The notes under the pieces are model-generated. The model did not search any database and was not told the origin of the DNA. It worked only from the letters and a program-made list of their open reading frames with translations. Both the position numbers and the translations under genes were made by a program. This document shows positions 52,013 through 60,015 of a DNA stretch of 64,000 bases, piece after piece (the first letter of the stretch is position 1; each line of letters begins with the position of its first letter). Source of the stretch: CBDCWQ01 sp965223435 (lineage in GTDB: Bacteria; Myxococcota; Kuafuiibacteriia; Kuafuiibacteriales; Kuafuiibacteriaceae); assembly GCA_965223435.1 (NCBI GenBank), contig CBDCWQ010000007.1, positions 1 to 64,000 on the forward strand, written 5' to 3'.

Positions 52013-53107
52013 TTAGGGGGCTTCGCGCAGGCTCCAGCGGGCGTAGGCGGCAAAGCGATGAAAATGGCGCTCGAAGCTGGGATCGCCGTGGTGCTTGGGA
52101 GACGCACTCAGCTTGACCTGATCCCCGTCCACATCGATCCAAAGGCTGCCTTGGGGCCGGGCGCGGAGGACGGTCCCGATCAGCAGCAGCGCAAGGCCGG
52201 CGAGAAGCAGGCTTGCGCCGGGGGAGGCGGTGACGCCCTGGCCCGGAGGGGGGACGCGGTCGAGTTTGAGGGCGCGAATACTGAAGGCCCCACGGCGGTG
52301 GCGGTCGAAGCCTATCGGGGCGTTGGCATAGATCCAAAAATCTTCGGGCGGACGGTTGGCCTGAAGCTTTTCCATTTGGATGGCGGGGCCAAGGTTATCT
52401 TTGGCACGGACGAAACGCCGGATGCGGTAGCGCGCAGGATGCTGGAAAAACTGTACGGTCTCGTGTTCCGCCATGTCGAACACCCCAAAGGCTCCGCTTT
52501 GGGGGTGCGTGACCTCCAACACCGCGTGGGCGATCGCGCTTCCGGTGGCGCTCGGGGTGGCGATGATGCCCGCCCCCAGCACCAACAGCATCATGCCCAC
52601 GTGGATCCAAAGCGGTGCAAACTTTGCACCCGGACTGGTTTCGAAGCCCATGATGACGCGGCTCTTTTTAACCTCCTCAGATACCGGAGCGCCTACAAGG
52701 GACCGGAACGTGGAGCGCAGCCGCTCCACGGCTTGCTCGGGCAGCGGCGCGTGGAGCACTTCGTGTAGCCAAGACGGGTCTTCGGAGTTCAGTCCGGCCA
52801 ACCGGGTGGCACCCCCGCCGGGCATCATGAGCCAACGCGCGAAGACGGCCAAAAGGTGGCTGGCCAGAAGGACGCCCAGGGCCCATAGCCAAGGAGACCG
52901 AAAAATGTCGGTGAGTCCCCATGCGATCAGCCGGTGGAGCGTGACCGCTTGGGCGCTCTCGGCGATTTCGAGCGCGGTGTTTCCTTGGGGCACCAGCACC
53001 CCCACCAGGCACAGGGTGGCAAAGGTGGTGGTGAGCAATGCGGTCGTATTCAGAGAAGACCAACCGCGCCACAGGGCGTTGACCCAGTCCTTGTGCGTCT
53101 GGCCCAT
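52013..53107 (-). CDS. ResB-like cytochrome c biogenesis membrane protein
   Basis: A 364-residue protein of the ResB/Ccs1 type, which in System II presents apocytochrome to haem synthetase CcsA. Membrane helices are visible near LLTTTFATLCLVGVLVPQG, LWALGVLLASHLLAVFA, FAPLWIHVGMMLLVLGAGI and LLLAGLALLLIGTVL. The soluble part is reduced from that of standard ResB, and no CcsA partner is nearby. It directly follows the tetrahaem cytochrome gene on the same strand, so it may serve that cytochrome. The window therefore contains parts of two cytochrome assembly routes. Confidence 0.8.
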   Translation of the reverse strand: MGQTHKDWVNALWRGWSSLNTTALLTTTFATLCLVGVLVPQGNTALEIAESAQAVTLHRLIAWGLTDIFRSPWLWALGVLLASHLLAVFARWLMMPGGGATRLAGLNSEDPSWLHEVLHAPLPEQAVERLRSTFRSLVGAPVSEEVKKSRVIMGFETSPGAKFAPLWIHVGMMLLVLGAGIIATPSATGSAIAHAVLEVTHPQSGAFGVFDMAEHETVQFFQHPARYRIRRFVRAKDNLGPAIQMEKLQANRPPEDFWIYANAPIGFDRHRRGAFSIRALKLDRVPPPGQGVTASPGASLLLAGLALLLIGTVLRARPQGSLWIDVDGDQVKLSASPKHHGDPSFERHFHRFAAYARWSLREAP

Positions 53108-53112
53108 GAGGT

Positions 53113-53583
53113 TCAGCCCGGCGCAGGCTTTTGGTGCTGAACCAAGGTTACTTTTTCTTCAAAACGAAAGGGACGAACGCTTGGGCTGTCATGGGTATGG
53201 CAGGCCAAGCAGGTGTTTTTGCCGATCTCCTTCAGGCCAAATTGCTTGCGCAGCACTTTGTCCCGCATCACAAATTCTGGAGCGTAAAAACGACCCGCGC
53301 CGTGGCAGGACTCGCACTGGACGCCCGCCAACAAAGGGTCGTCACTCCTTGGGGCCATGGTGTGGCAACTTCGACAGGTGGGGTCCTTCTGTTGCACTTT
53401 GGAGAGACGGGCCAAGGACACGGCGTGCCCCGTGCTTTTCCATTGTTCGTAGGCTTGGGTGTGGCAGGAACCGCACTGTTTGGCTCCGAAGTACTCCGGC
53501 GCAGATAGGGCTAGGGCGGGCAGACTGGCTGCGGCCGCAATCAATCCAACCAGCAAGCGCCTGGTGGCAGGACCGCGATTCAT
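53113..53583 (-). CDS. Tetrahaem c-type cytochrome, periplasmic
   Basis: About 156 residues: signal peptide (LLVGLIAAAASLPALA) then four CxxCH haem sites (CGSCH, CRSCH, CESCH, CLACH) and a His-rich spacing like the cytochrome c554-type multihaem fold. The first part YFGAKQCGSCHTQAYEQWKS matches the start of c554/multihaem carriers. I chose ATG 53583; the frame extends to 53637. It lies ahead of the ResB-like gene by 5 bp in the same transcript. A perfect inverted repeat is upstream. Confidence 0.9.
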   Translation of the reverse strand: MNRGPATRRLLVGLIAAAASLPALALSAPEYFGAKQCGSCHTQAYEQWKSTGHAVSLARLSKVQQKDPTCRSCHTMAPRSDDPLLAGVQCESCHGAGRFYAPEFVMRDKVLRKQFGLKEIGKNTCLACHTHDSPSVRPFRFEEKVTLVQHQKPAPG

Positions 53584-53651
53584 CGAACGGCACCCTACAT
53601 GCGTGTTCTCGTGAGTCAAGCGAGGGCACCACGCCATCCGTAAAACGACGG

Positions 53652-53672
53652 CGATTCGCCGGTGGCGAATCG
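53652..53672. promoter_or_regulatory. Perfect 9-bp inverted repeat between divergent genes
   Basis: CGATTCGCC (53652-53660), GGT, GGCGAATCG (53664-53672): a perfect dyad with a 3-base centre between the cytochrome gene and coaE, 68 bp and 60 bp from their starts. It could be an operator for either promoter, or a hairpin in a leader. No regulator can be named. Confidence 0.45.
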
Positions 53673-53732
53673 GTGGGCTCGGAGGCCTGATTTCAGTAGG
53701 AAGGTGCGGGATTACGCGTCTACAGTGGGCCG

Positions 53733-54329
53733 ATGAAGGTGGTGGCTTTGACCGGGGGAATCGGCTGCGGCAAATCGACTGTAGCCCAGATGTTTCGGGC
53801 GCTGGGCGCCACAGTCATCGACGCCGACCGGTTGGCCCGAGAGGTGGTGGCGAAGGGCCAGCCCGCCCTCCGCGCCCTCGAACAGGCGTTCGGTAGAGGG
53901 ATTCTCCGGGAGGACGGAACCCTTGATCGCCCGGGGTTGGGTCGGCAGGTGTTCCGGGATGAAGCCGCTCGAAAAAAACTCGAGGAGATTGTCCACCCCA
54001 AGGTCCAGGCCCTTTTTGAAACGCGACGCCTCGAAGCCGAAGCCCAGGGCGCCACATTGGTCGTGTACGATGTGCCCCTGCTTTTCGAGACGGGAAGGCA
54101 AACGCGCTTTGAGACTGTTTTGGTGGTGTACGTCGACCCAGCCACGCAGCGGCAACGCGTGATGACCCGCGGAGGCCTGTCGCTGGATGAAGCCGAAAGC
54201 CGCATTCGCGCCCAGATGCCCCTCGAAGACAAGGCGGCCCGCGCAGACATCGTCATCGACAATGAGGGTTCGCTCGACCAAACCCGGGCCCAAGTCGAAA
54301 AAGTCTACGCGCACCTGACGAGCTCTTAA
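53733..54329 (+). CDS. coaE: Dephospho-CoA kinase
   Basis: A 198-residue enzyme that phosphorylates dephospho-CoA, the last step of coenzyme A synthesis. The P-loop GGIGCGKST is at 8-16, followed by DADRLAREV (CoA-binding region), the lid-like KKLEEIVHP and VYDVPLLFETG, all as in the family. It starts at ATG 53733. Convergent with the rhomboid gene. The length is normal. Confidence 0.97.
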   Translation: MKVVALTGGIGCGKSTVAQMFRALGATVIDADRLAREVVAKGQPALRALEQAFGRGILREDGTLDRPGLGRQVFRDEAARKKLEEIVHPKVQALFETRRLEAEAQGATLVVYDVPLLFETGRQTRFETVLVVYVDPATQRQRVMTRGGLSLDEAESRIRAQMPLEDKAARADIVIDNEGSLDQTRAQVEKVYAHLTSS

Positions 54330-54339
54330 ACCCCACACA

Positions 54340-54978
54340 TTAGCGTTTGACTGTTCTTCGCCACAACCCCGCGCTCAGTCCAAACACAAATCCTCCGATA
54401 TGGGCGAACCAGGCAACGCCCCCTTCGACATCTTGACCGAGCACCAAGTATCCGTTGAGGAGCTGCTGGAGCCCCCAAATTCCCAAAAAGAAGAATGCAG
54501 GCACCTCAATGAAGGTCAAAAAGATGAAAACCGGGAACAAGGTTACAACCCGCGCCTTCGGGAACAGGACGATGTAGGCCCCGAGCACGCCGGCGATGCA
54601 GCCGGAGGCGCCCACCACGGGAATCGTGGAGTGCGGGTCAAAGAGATACTGGCCGAGCACCGCGGCGACGCCGGACGCCAAATAGAACAGCAAAAAGCCA
54701 AGATGGCCGAACCGGTCCTCAACATTGTCTCCGAACACCCGAAGATAAAGCAGGTTGCCGATGATGTGAATCCATCCTCCGTGAAGAAACATCGATGTCA
54801 GGACCGAGACTAAGGCGGCGTAAAGCGCTTCTTGGTCTGCGCTCGCAAGCGCATTCGCCAGCCGTTCGGGGACAAAGCCGTAGGCTTTGAGAAGCCCGTC
54901 CACCGACTTCCCCAGACTGAGCTGAAACAGAAACCCGAGCGCCGAGAGGGCGATCAGGGCGAAATTGACGACCGGCAC
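54340..54978 (-). CDS. Rhomboid family intramembrane serine protease
   Basis: A 212-residue polytopic membrane protein. The rhomboid marks are present: HGGWIHIIGNLLYL (66-79), catalytic Ser125 in GASGCIAG and catalytic His193 in AHIGGFVFG. The GTG start at 54978 gives MPVVNFALI. In frame upstream is LIPIRDINPRVR, which matches the conserved rhomboid N-terminal IPxRDxNP, and a CTG at 55014-55012 would begin it, so the true protein is likely about 12 residues longer. Substrate unknown. It converges with coaE. Confidence 0.93.
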   Translation of the reverse strand: MPVVNFALIALSALGFLFQLSLGKSVDGLLKAYGFVPERLANALASADQEALYAALVSVLTSMFLHGGWIHIIGNLLYLRVFGDNVEDRFGHLGFLLFYLASGVAAVLGQYLFDPHSTIPVVGASGCIAGVLGAYIVLFPKARVVTLFPVFIFLTFIEVPAFFFLGIWGLQQLLNGYLVLGQDVEGGVAWFAHIGGFVFGLSAGLWRRTVKR

Positions 54979-55101
54979 GCGGACCCTCGGGTTGATATCG
55001 CGGATCGGAATCAGAGCGTTTCGTTGGCTACCATGGAGTCAGCGTGTGTGCACCAAAGCTTCGGGTTGCCCGGGGGCTGATGGAAGTGCTAACCGGCGAC
55101 A

Positions 55102-56694
55102 ATGGAGGCGCTTTGGGGGGCACCCAGGGAAAGCACCGTGGCTCGGGCGAACCGACCGGGTAGACCCTGGCCTCGGCCGCCGACGTGGGTGACGTGGGTC
55201 ATAATGACCGCCGGCTTGTTGGCCAGCTCTCGGGCCCAAGCCCAGCTTGTGACCTTGAAGACTCGGAGCATCTATCGTGCTTTCGATCTTCGGCTCCAGC
55301 CCGAAATCGACAGAGCTCAGACCCGCGCCCTCAACCAGTTTTATCAAACACTCGAGCTCACGGGGCTTAATCTCGATGGAAACGACCGGGTGTCCATGGT
55401 GGTGTCGCTTCGCTACCACACGGATTTTGGCACCGGATTCCATCGCGATACCCCGGACGGCGCTGGGGTGCCCGCGGTCGACGGACGCAATGATTTCGAT
55501 CTGATGATCGCCTACGTCGACTGGGTGGCGCTGCCTGAGCTGCTTGAGCTTCGTTTTGGGCGCCAGCTGATCGTCGATGACCTCGATTGGTATAGCCTAG
55601 ACGGCATCAGCGCGCATGTTCATCCCTGGACCCACGGGCTGGATGGGCTGAACCTCACCGTGTACGCCGGTCAACCGGTGCGTTTCGATGTGGGGTTCAA
55701 CTCCGAAGCGCTCCTCGGCGATGGCACCGAAATCTACGACGGTGAGGCCCCGTTTCACGGCCTTACCGTAGGTGGACAAGCCTCGTTGCGTCTCTTTCGA
55801 GAACTTTCGTTGTCCATGTCATTTCGGCAGGAGTGGGTCAAACGAGGGGACGACCTGGCGGTGCTCTTTAGTCCCGAAGACAGTGCGCGTGCCGCGCGGG
55901 TCAAAGAGGCTTCAGGAGGGGACTTCAGTGTCCAGGAGTCCCTTTTGGGGGCTGCGGTGGGTTATGGATTCCGGTCCTGGCATGTCGACGTGTTCGGGAG
56001 CCTGACCTGGAATGTGCTTCTTGGCGCGCTCGAACAAGCCCGCGCAGGCATCTCCTACAACCCCAAGCCAGGCCTTCATTTTCAGGCAGAGTACCTCAGG
56101 GTGCGGCCCCGTTTCGTGGGCGACTCGATTTTCAATTTCTTCAACATTTTTGGGTACGATCGAGCTCGCGTAGAAATGACGGTGGATCTCTTCGGTGGCT
56201 TACGAATCGAAGGGGGCTATTTTATCCAGGCGTTTGGGGGTGGTGAAAAAGGGCCGAAGAGCACCGCGGATCCCGGACCCAATGAGGGTGCCTCCTTCGA
56301 TGGTTCGAGTACCACCCAAGGGCCGAGTATCGGTGTTCACTATCGAGCCCCCCGCTGGAGCGTGGGCGCCACCTTGGAAGGCGGAAGCAACCTGGGGAGC
56401 GGCATTTCGTACGGCGGCAACTACCGCGCTGCCGCTCTGTTTGGAGATCTTGGGTTCTGGCAACGCCGCTTGGTGTTGCGGGGTCGCTTGGGGCTAACCT
56501 CCATTCAATCAGACTGGTTTGAAAGAACCGACTCCGGTGAGGTTGCTGAGGTTCGCACCAGCTATACCGCGAGCCTCGCGGGGCGGGCTAAGGTGACGGA
56601 TCGCGTGGGTGTGCGTCTGAACTTCATTAAGAACTTCGACAGCTACCTTGAGGGTGGGCACCGCATCTACAGCGAGCTTAGCGTCGTCTATTGA
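55102..56694 (+). CDS. Outer-membrane beta-barrel protein (porin-like)
   Basis: A 530-residue protein. A short Arg/Pro leader and a hydrophobic signal (VTWVIMTAGLLASSRAQA) precede a mature part with dozens of short alternating strands ending in aromatic residues (SMVVSLRYHTDF, LELRFGRQLIVDDLDWYSL, HFQAEYLRVRPRF, and a closing RIYSELSVVY). The terminal aromatic residue suits outer-membrane assembly by BamA. It is followed without a gap by the 13-haem cytochrome gene, so it could be the barrel through which that cytochrome sits or passes electrons. It does not look like MtrB in sequence. Start uncertain. Confidence 0.82.
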   Translation: MEALWGAPRESTVARANRPGRPWPRPPTWVTWVIMTAGLLASSRAQAQLVTLKTRSIYRAFDLRLQPEIDRAQTRALNQFYQTLELTGLNLDGNDRVSMVVSLRYHTDFGTGFHRDTPDGAGVPAVDGRNDFDLMIAYVDWVALPELLELRFGRQLIVDDLDWYSLDGISAHVHPWTHGLDGLNLTVYAGQPVRFDVGFNSEALLGDGTEIYDGEAPFHGLTVGGQASLRLFRELSLSMSFRQEWVKRGDDLAVLFSPEDSARAARVKEASGGDFSVQESLLGAAVGYGFRSWHVDVFGSLTWNVLLGALEQARAGISYNPKPGLHFQAEYLRVRPRFVGDSIFNFFNIFGYDRARVEMTVDLFGGLRIEGGYFIQAFGGGEKGPKSTADPGPNEGASFDGSSTTQGPSIGVHYRAPRWSVGATLEGGSNLGSGISYGGNYRAAALFGDLGFWQRRLVLRGRLGLTSIQSDWFERTDSGEVAEVRTSYTASLAGRAKVTDRVGVRLNFIKNFDSYLEGGHRIYSELSVVY

Positions 56695-56702
56695 GGATGG
56701 GA

Positions 56703-57944
56703 ATGAAGTTTCGGACGCGGCATTTGATGGGTCTAGGGCTCTTTGGCATCCTCGTCACGGGCGCACTGGTGTTCGAGGGGGGTCCGGATGCGGTCATTTT
56801 CCCCAAACAAGACATCCCCGTTTTTTTTACGCACAGCTATCACACCCGCAAACCGGACAAAGCCCGGGGCATCGAAGGTGAAGGACTCGCGTGCGACTTT
56901 TGTCACGAGAACGTTTCCGATTCGAAGACTTCAGCGGACCGCGACATTCCGGGTCATGATGGGTGCGATAGCTGCCACGAGACGTGGATCGGCGATGGGG
57001 TTCAGGCGACCGAAACCACCGAATGTGGGCAATGCCATCGCGATCTCAAGGCCGGAACCTCCACGCAGGCGCAGCCGCTACGCATTCCCCCCCCGAACAT
57101 CAAATTTCCCCACGAGCTGCACCTCAGCCGCGGTGTGGAGTGCAGTGACTGCCACCGGCACGTTTCTCAGAAGACGGTGGCCACTCGAGACGACTACCCC
57201 ACCATGGATCGCTGCGTGGACTGTCACCTCAAGTCGGGCGCGAAGGTGGAATGCAAGACCTGTCACCTCACGGGGCCCAGCGGACGATTGGTGACCGATT
57301 TTGCCGAGGGTTCCTTGATGCCGCGCCGCTTTCACGGTTTTGCCATTCACGATGCGGATTTTTTGAGGGATCACGCGGTTCCGGCAAAACGAGATAGCGC
57401 CTATTGCCAAAAGTGCCATTCGACCACCGAGTGCCTCGACTGCCATGATGGTATCGGTCGCGACGTGCGGTACCACCCCGATGATTGGATGTCGACGCAC
57501 TTCATCCGGGCGCGACGAGACGATATGCGATGCCAGAGTTGTCACCGGCTGCAGACGTTCTGCCTAGACTGCCATGTGCGAAGCGGCGTGGCCACCGTCG
57601 GGACATTGAGCAACACCTCCGCGCGCCGAACCATTCGAAGGGCCGGGGGCTCGGGTCCGGTCAACGGACCCCATCCCATGGCGAGCGACGGTTGGCTTGA
57701 TCCGCAAAGCCGCAACTTTCATGGTTTCCATGCCCAGCGTAACATCCGTGCATGCGCCTCTTGCCATCAGGAGCAGTATTGTCTTGGCTGTCACACTTCC
57801 GCTTTTGGGACCGGGTCACCGGCATCGTTTGGCGGAAATCCCCATGGACCCAATCCGCAGCGTTTGCGTGGAAGCGCTGCCGCCAAACGCAATGTGCGTG
57901 CTTGCTTAAAATGCCACGATCCTCAAGATCCGGCGTGGCGCTAG
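56703..57944 (+). CDS. Thirteen-haem c-type cytochrome
   Basis: About 413 residues. N-terminal signal or anchor (HLMGLGLFGILVTGALVF), then thirteen CxxCH sites counted by reading: CDFCH, CDSCH, CGQCH, CSDCH, CVDCH, CKTCH, CQKCH, CLDCH, CQSCH, CLDCH, CASCH, CLGCH, CLKCH. Many other His residues could be axial ligands. The number and spacing exceed typical decahaem carriers. It begins nine bases after the barrel gene stop; ATG 56703 has GAGG at a suitable distance, and TTG 56691 or ATG 56697 are other starts. Likely a periplasmic electron carrier. Confidence 0.93.
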   Translation: MKFRTRHLMGLGLFGILVTGALVFEGGPDAVIFPKQDIPVFFTHSYHTRKPDKARGIEGEGLACDFCHENVSDSKTSADRDIPGHDGCDSCHETWIGDGVQATETTECGQCHRDLKAGTSTQAQPLRIPPPNIKFPHELHLSRGVECSDCHRHVSQKTVATRDDYPTMDRCVDCHLKSGAKVECKTCHLTGPSGRLVTDFAEGSLMPRRFHGFAIHDADFLRDHAVPAKRDSAYCQKCHSTTECLDCHDGIGRDVRYHPDDWMSTHFIRARRDDMRCQSCHRLQTFCLDCHVRSGVATVGTLSNTSARRTIRRAGGSGPVNGPHPMASDGWLDPQSRNFHGFHAQRNIRACASCHQEQYCLGCHTSAFGTGSPASFGGNPHGPNPQRLRGSAAAKRNVRACLKCHDPQDPAWR

Positions 57945-58010
57945 TACCGTCCCAGCGTCTCGGGTCACATTTCGCTAGAAGTGTAGGCTTAGGCCGGACT
58001 ACCATGTGGT

Positions 58011-59789
58011 GTGGCCTCACGCTCCCGGGTTTCTGACCGCCTGTCCTCGTTGCGAAAGCGTATGCGTTCCGAAGGCATTGACCTTCTATTGGTTCGTTCA
58101 ACCGACGAACATCTCAACGAGTATGTTCCGACAGAGATGTCGGATAGGGTTTGGATTTCGGGTTTTACGGGCTCCACGGGTGAGGTGCTCATCACTGAGG
58201 CCGAGGCCTTCTTGGCGGTCGATGGTCGGTACTGGCTCCAGGCCGAAAAAGAAGTCGAACCATCGCTCTTTCAGGTGATACGGGTTCCATTTGGGACGAG
58301 CATCGATCAATCCCTCTTGGCCCAAATGGAAAGAATTGTGACCGAAAGGCCGGGGGGGCCAGCTCCAGTCGTGGGTTATGACAGCGCCTGTCTTTCCGTT
58401 GCGACTTTGGACTTCTTTCGGGAAACACTGTGCAAGACAACCATGTTTCGCCCTCTTCAAACTTCCTTGGTGAAGGCGGTGCGTGGTTTGAGAGCAGCCA
58501 AAACGGATCCCAAGATTCGGGTGGTTGATGACGCCAGCGTGGGGGTCTCGGTGGTTGATAAGCTCAGCCGACTTGCGGCCGAGCTCGGTGAAGGCTTCGA
58601 TGGTTTCGCGGTGCAAAAGCTGGATGAGATCGCTTACTTAAGCAACCTCCGAGGAGAGGAACTCCCGTACCAGGCGACATTTCGAGCCAAGGGCTTCGCC
58701 ACGTCAAACACGCTTGTCTTGGGGCTGGACACCACTCAGGTTCCCTCCGCAATTCGTAATCAACAAAGTTCGCTGTGTTTCGTGGATGAGCAGGCGTTCT
58801 GGGAGCAACTGGGCAAAAACGCAAACTGCGGGCGCATTGCGTACGATCCGAGGCAGACCTCCGAAGAAACGCGCCTTCGAATCGAGCAGGCGGGTGCCGA
58901 AGCGGTGCCGGTGTCGAGCCCAATAGAAAGAATGAAAGCAAAAAAAACATCAGAGGAGCAGCGGGCCATGAAGGCTGCCTTCCGAAGGGCCGACTGTGTG
59001 GTGTATGAGGCGATGGCCTGGCTTTGCCGAGAAGTGGTGGCCAAAAAACAGATTTCGGAGTTCGATTTTGCTCAGCAGGTTCGGGCGCTGTTTTTAGACG
59101 CGGGGGCACGCGGCCTGTCATTCAAGGTTATCAGCGCGGCCGGAAAGAACGCTGCACTTATCCACTACAGTGACCCGAGTCGTACGCGAATGATCGAGCG
59201 TGGCGAGTTGCTGCTTTTGGACACGGGCGCGTATTTCGATGAGGGCTATGCGACGGACCTTACGCGTACCTTTTTGGTCGATAAACCCGAGGCCCAAGGC
59301 ACACCCGAGATGCAGCGGTACTACACCTTGGTCCTCAAGGCGGCGATGGCCGGAATGCGGGCGATCGTTCCGGTTGATACGCGGGGCGCTCAGCTGGATG
59401 CGCTGGTTCGTGCGCCTCTTTGGGCCCACGGGTTTGACTACCCGCACGGCACGGGGCACGGGGTGGGCATCAACGTTCATGAGTTTCCGCCTCGGGTTGG
59501 CCCCCAAAGCGTGTCACGCTTGGAACCTGGGCATGTGTTTTCTATCGAGCCCGGGCTCTACCTTCGTGATTTTGGTGGCGTCCGAATCGAGAACATCTGC
59601 ACCACGACTCGTTTGGCGCATCAACCGGACTTCCTGAAGGTCGAACCGCTGACCTTCTGCCCCCTGGATGAGCGCCTCATCGATCGCAATCTTCTCGACG
59701 CAGAAGAAAAAGCTTGGCTGGCGACTTACCAGGAAATGAGTTCTATCAATGTGCAGGAAGCGCGCCAAAACCGCATGAATCCCTGCTGA
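58011..59789 (+). CDS. Aminopeptidase P (Xaa-Pro aminopeptidase), M24 family
   Basis: A 592-residue cytoplasmic enzyme with the length of eukaryotic-type XPNPEP1, which removes an N-terminal residue before proline. Two creatinase-like N-terminal domains are followed by a catalytic pita-bread domain with metal ligands D (LLLDTGAYF), D (YATDLTRTF), H (PHGTGHGVGINVHE), E (SIEPGLYL) and E (VRIENI). These five positions are all present, so activity is expected. It starts about 65 bp after the cytochrome gene with GTG 58011. No operon partner. Confidence 0.95.
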   Translation: MASRSRVSDRLSSLRKRMRSEGIDLLLVRSTDEHLNEYVPTEMSDRVWISGFTGSTGEVLITEAEAFLAVDGRYWLQAEKEVEPSLFQVIRVPFGTSIDQSLLAQMERIVTERPGGPAPVVGYDSACLSVATLDFFRETLCKTTMFRPLQTSLVKAVRGLRAAKTDPKIRVVDDASVGVSVVDKLSRLAAELGEGFDGFAVQKLDEIAYLSNLRGEELPYQATFRAKGFATSNTLVLGLDTTQVPSAIRNQQSSLCFVDEQAFWEQLGKNANCGRIAYDPRQTSEETRLRIEQAGAEAVPVSSPIERMKAKKTSEEQRAMKAAFRRADCVVYEAMAWLCREVVAKKQISEFDFAQQVRALFLDAGARGLSFKVISAAGKNAALIHYSDPSRTRMIERGELLLLDTGAYFDEGYATDLTRTFLVDKPEAQGTPEMQRYYTLVLKAAMAGMRAIVPVDTRGAQLDALVRAPLWAHGFDYPHGTGHGVGINVHEFPPRVGPQSVSRLEPGHVFSIEPGLYLRDFGGVRIENICTTTRLAHQPDFLKVEPLTFCPLDERLIDRNLLDAEEKAWLATYQEMSSINVQEARQNRMNPC

Positions 59790-60015
59790 CCCCTCGCTCG
59801 AGATTCTCCAAAAGGGAGTCCTCCGCTGCGAGCATGGGGCGTCTCGTCCGAAGGGCGCCACCGCTCATGAAGTCCGCGGAGTTTCAAACCCCCGGTGGCC
59901 CACGGGACGCACTGCTTGATGCGGGTTAGCACTTACTTCTGATCTGTTGGAAGCCATCCATGTGACTGCTTGGGTGGCCTTTTGCTTCGTTTTGCGCGCA
60001 GAATCTGAGGACCTG

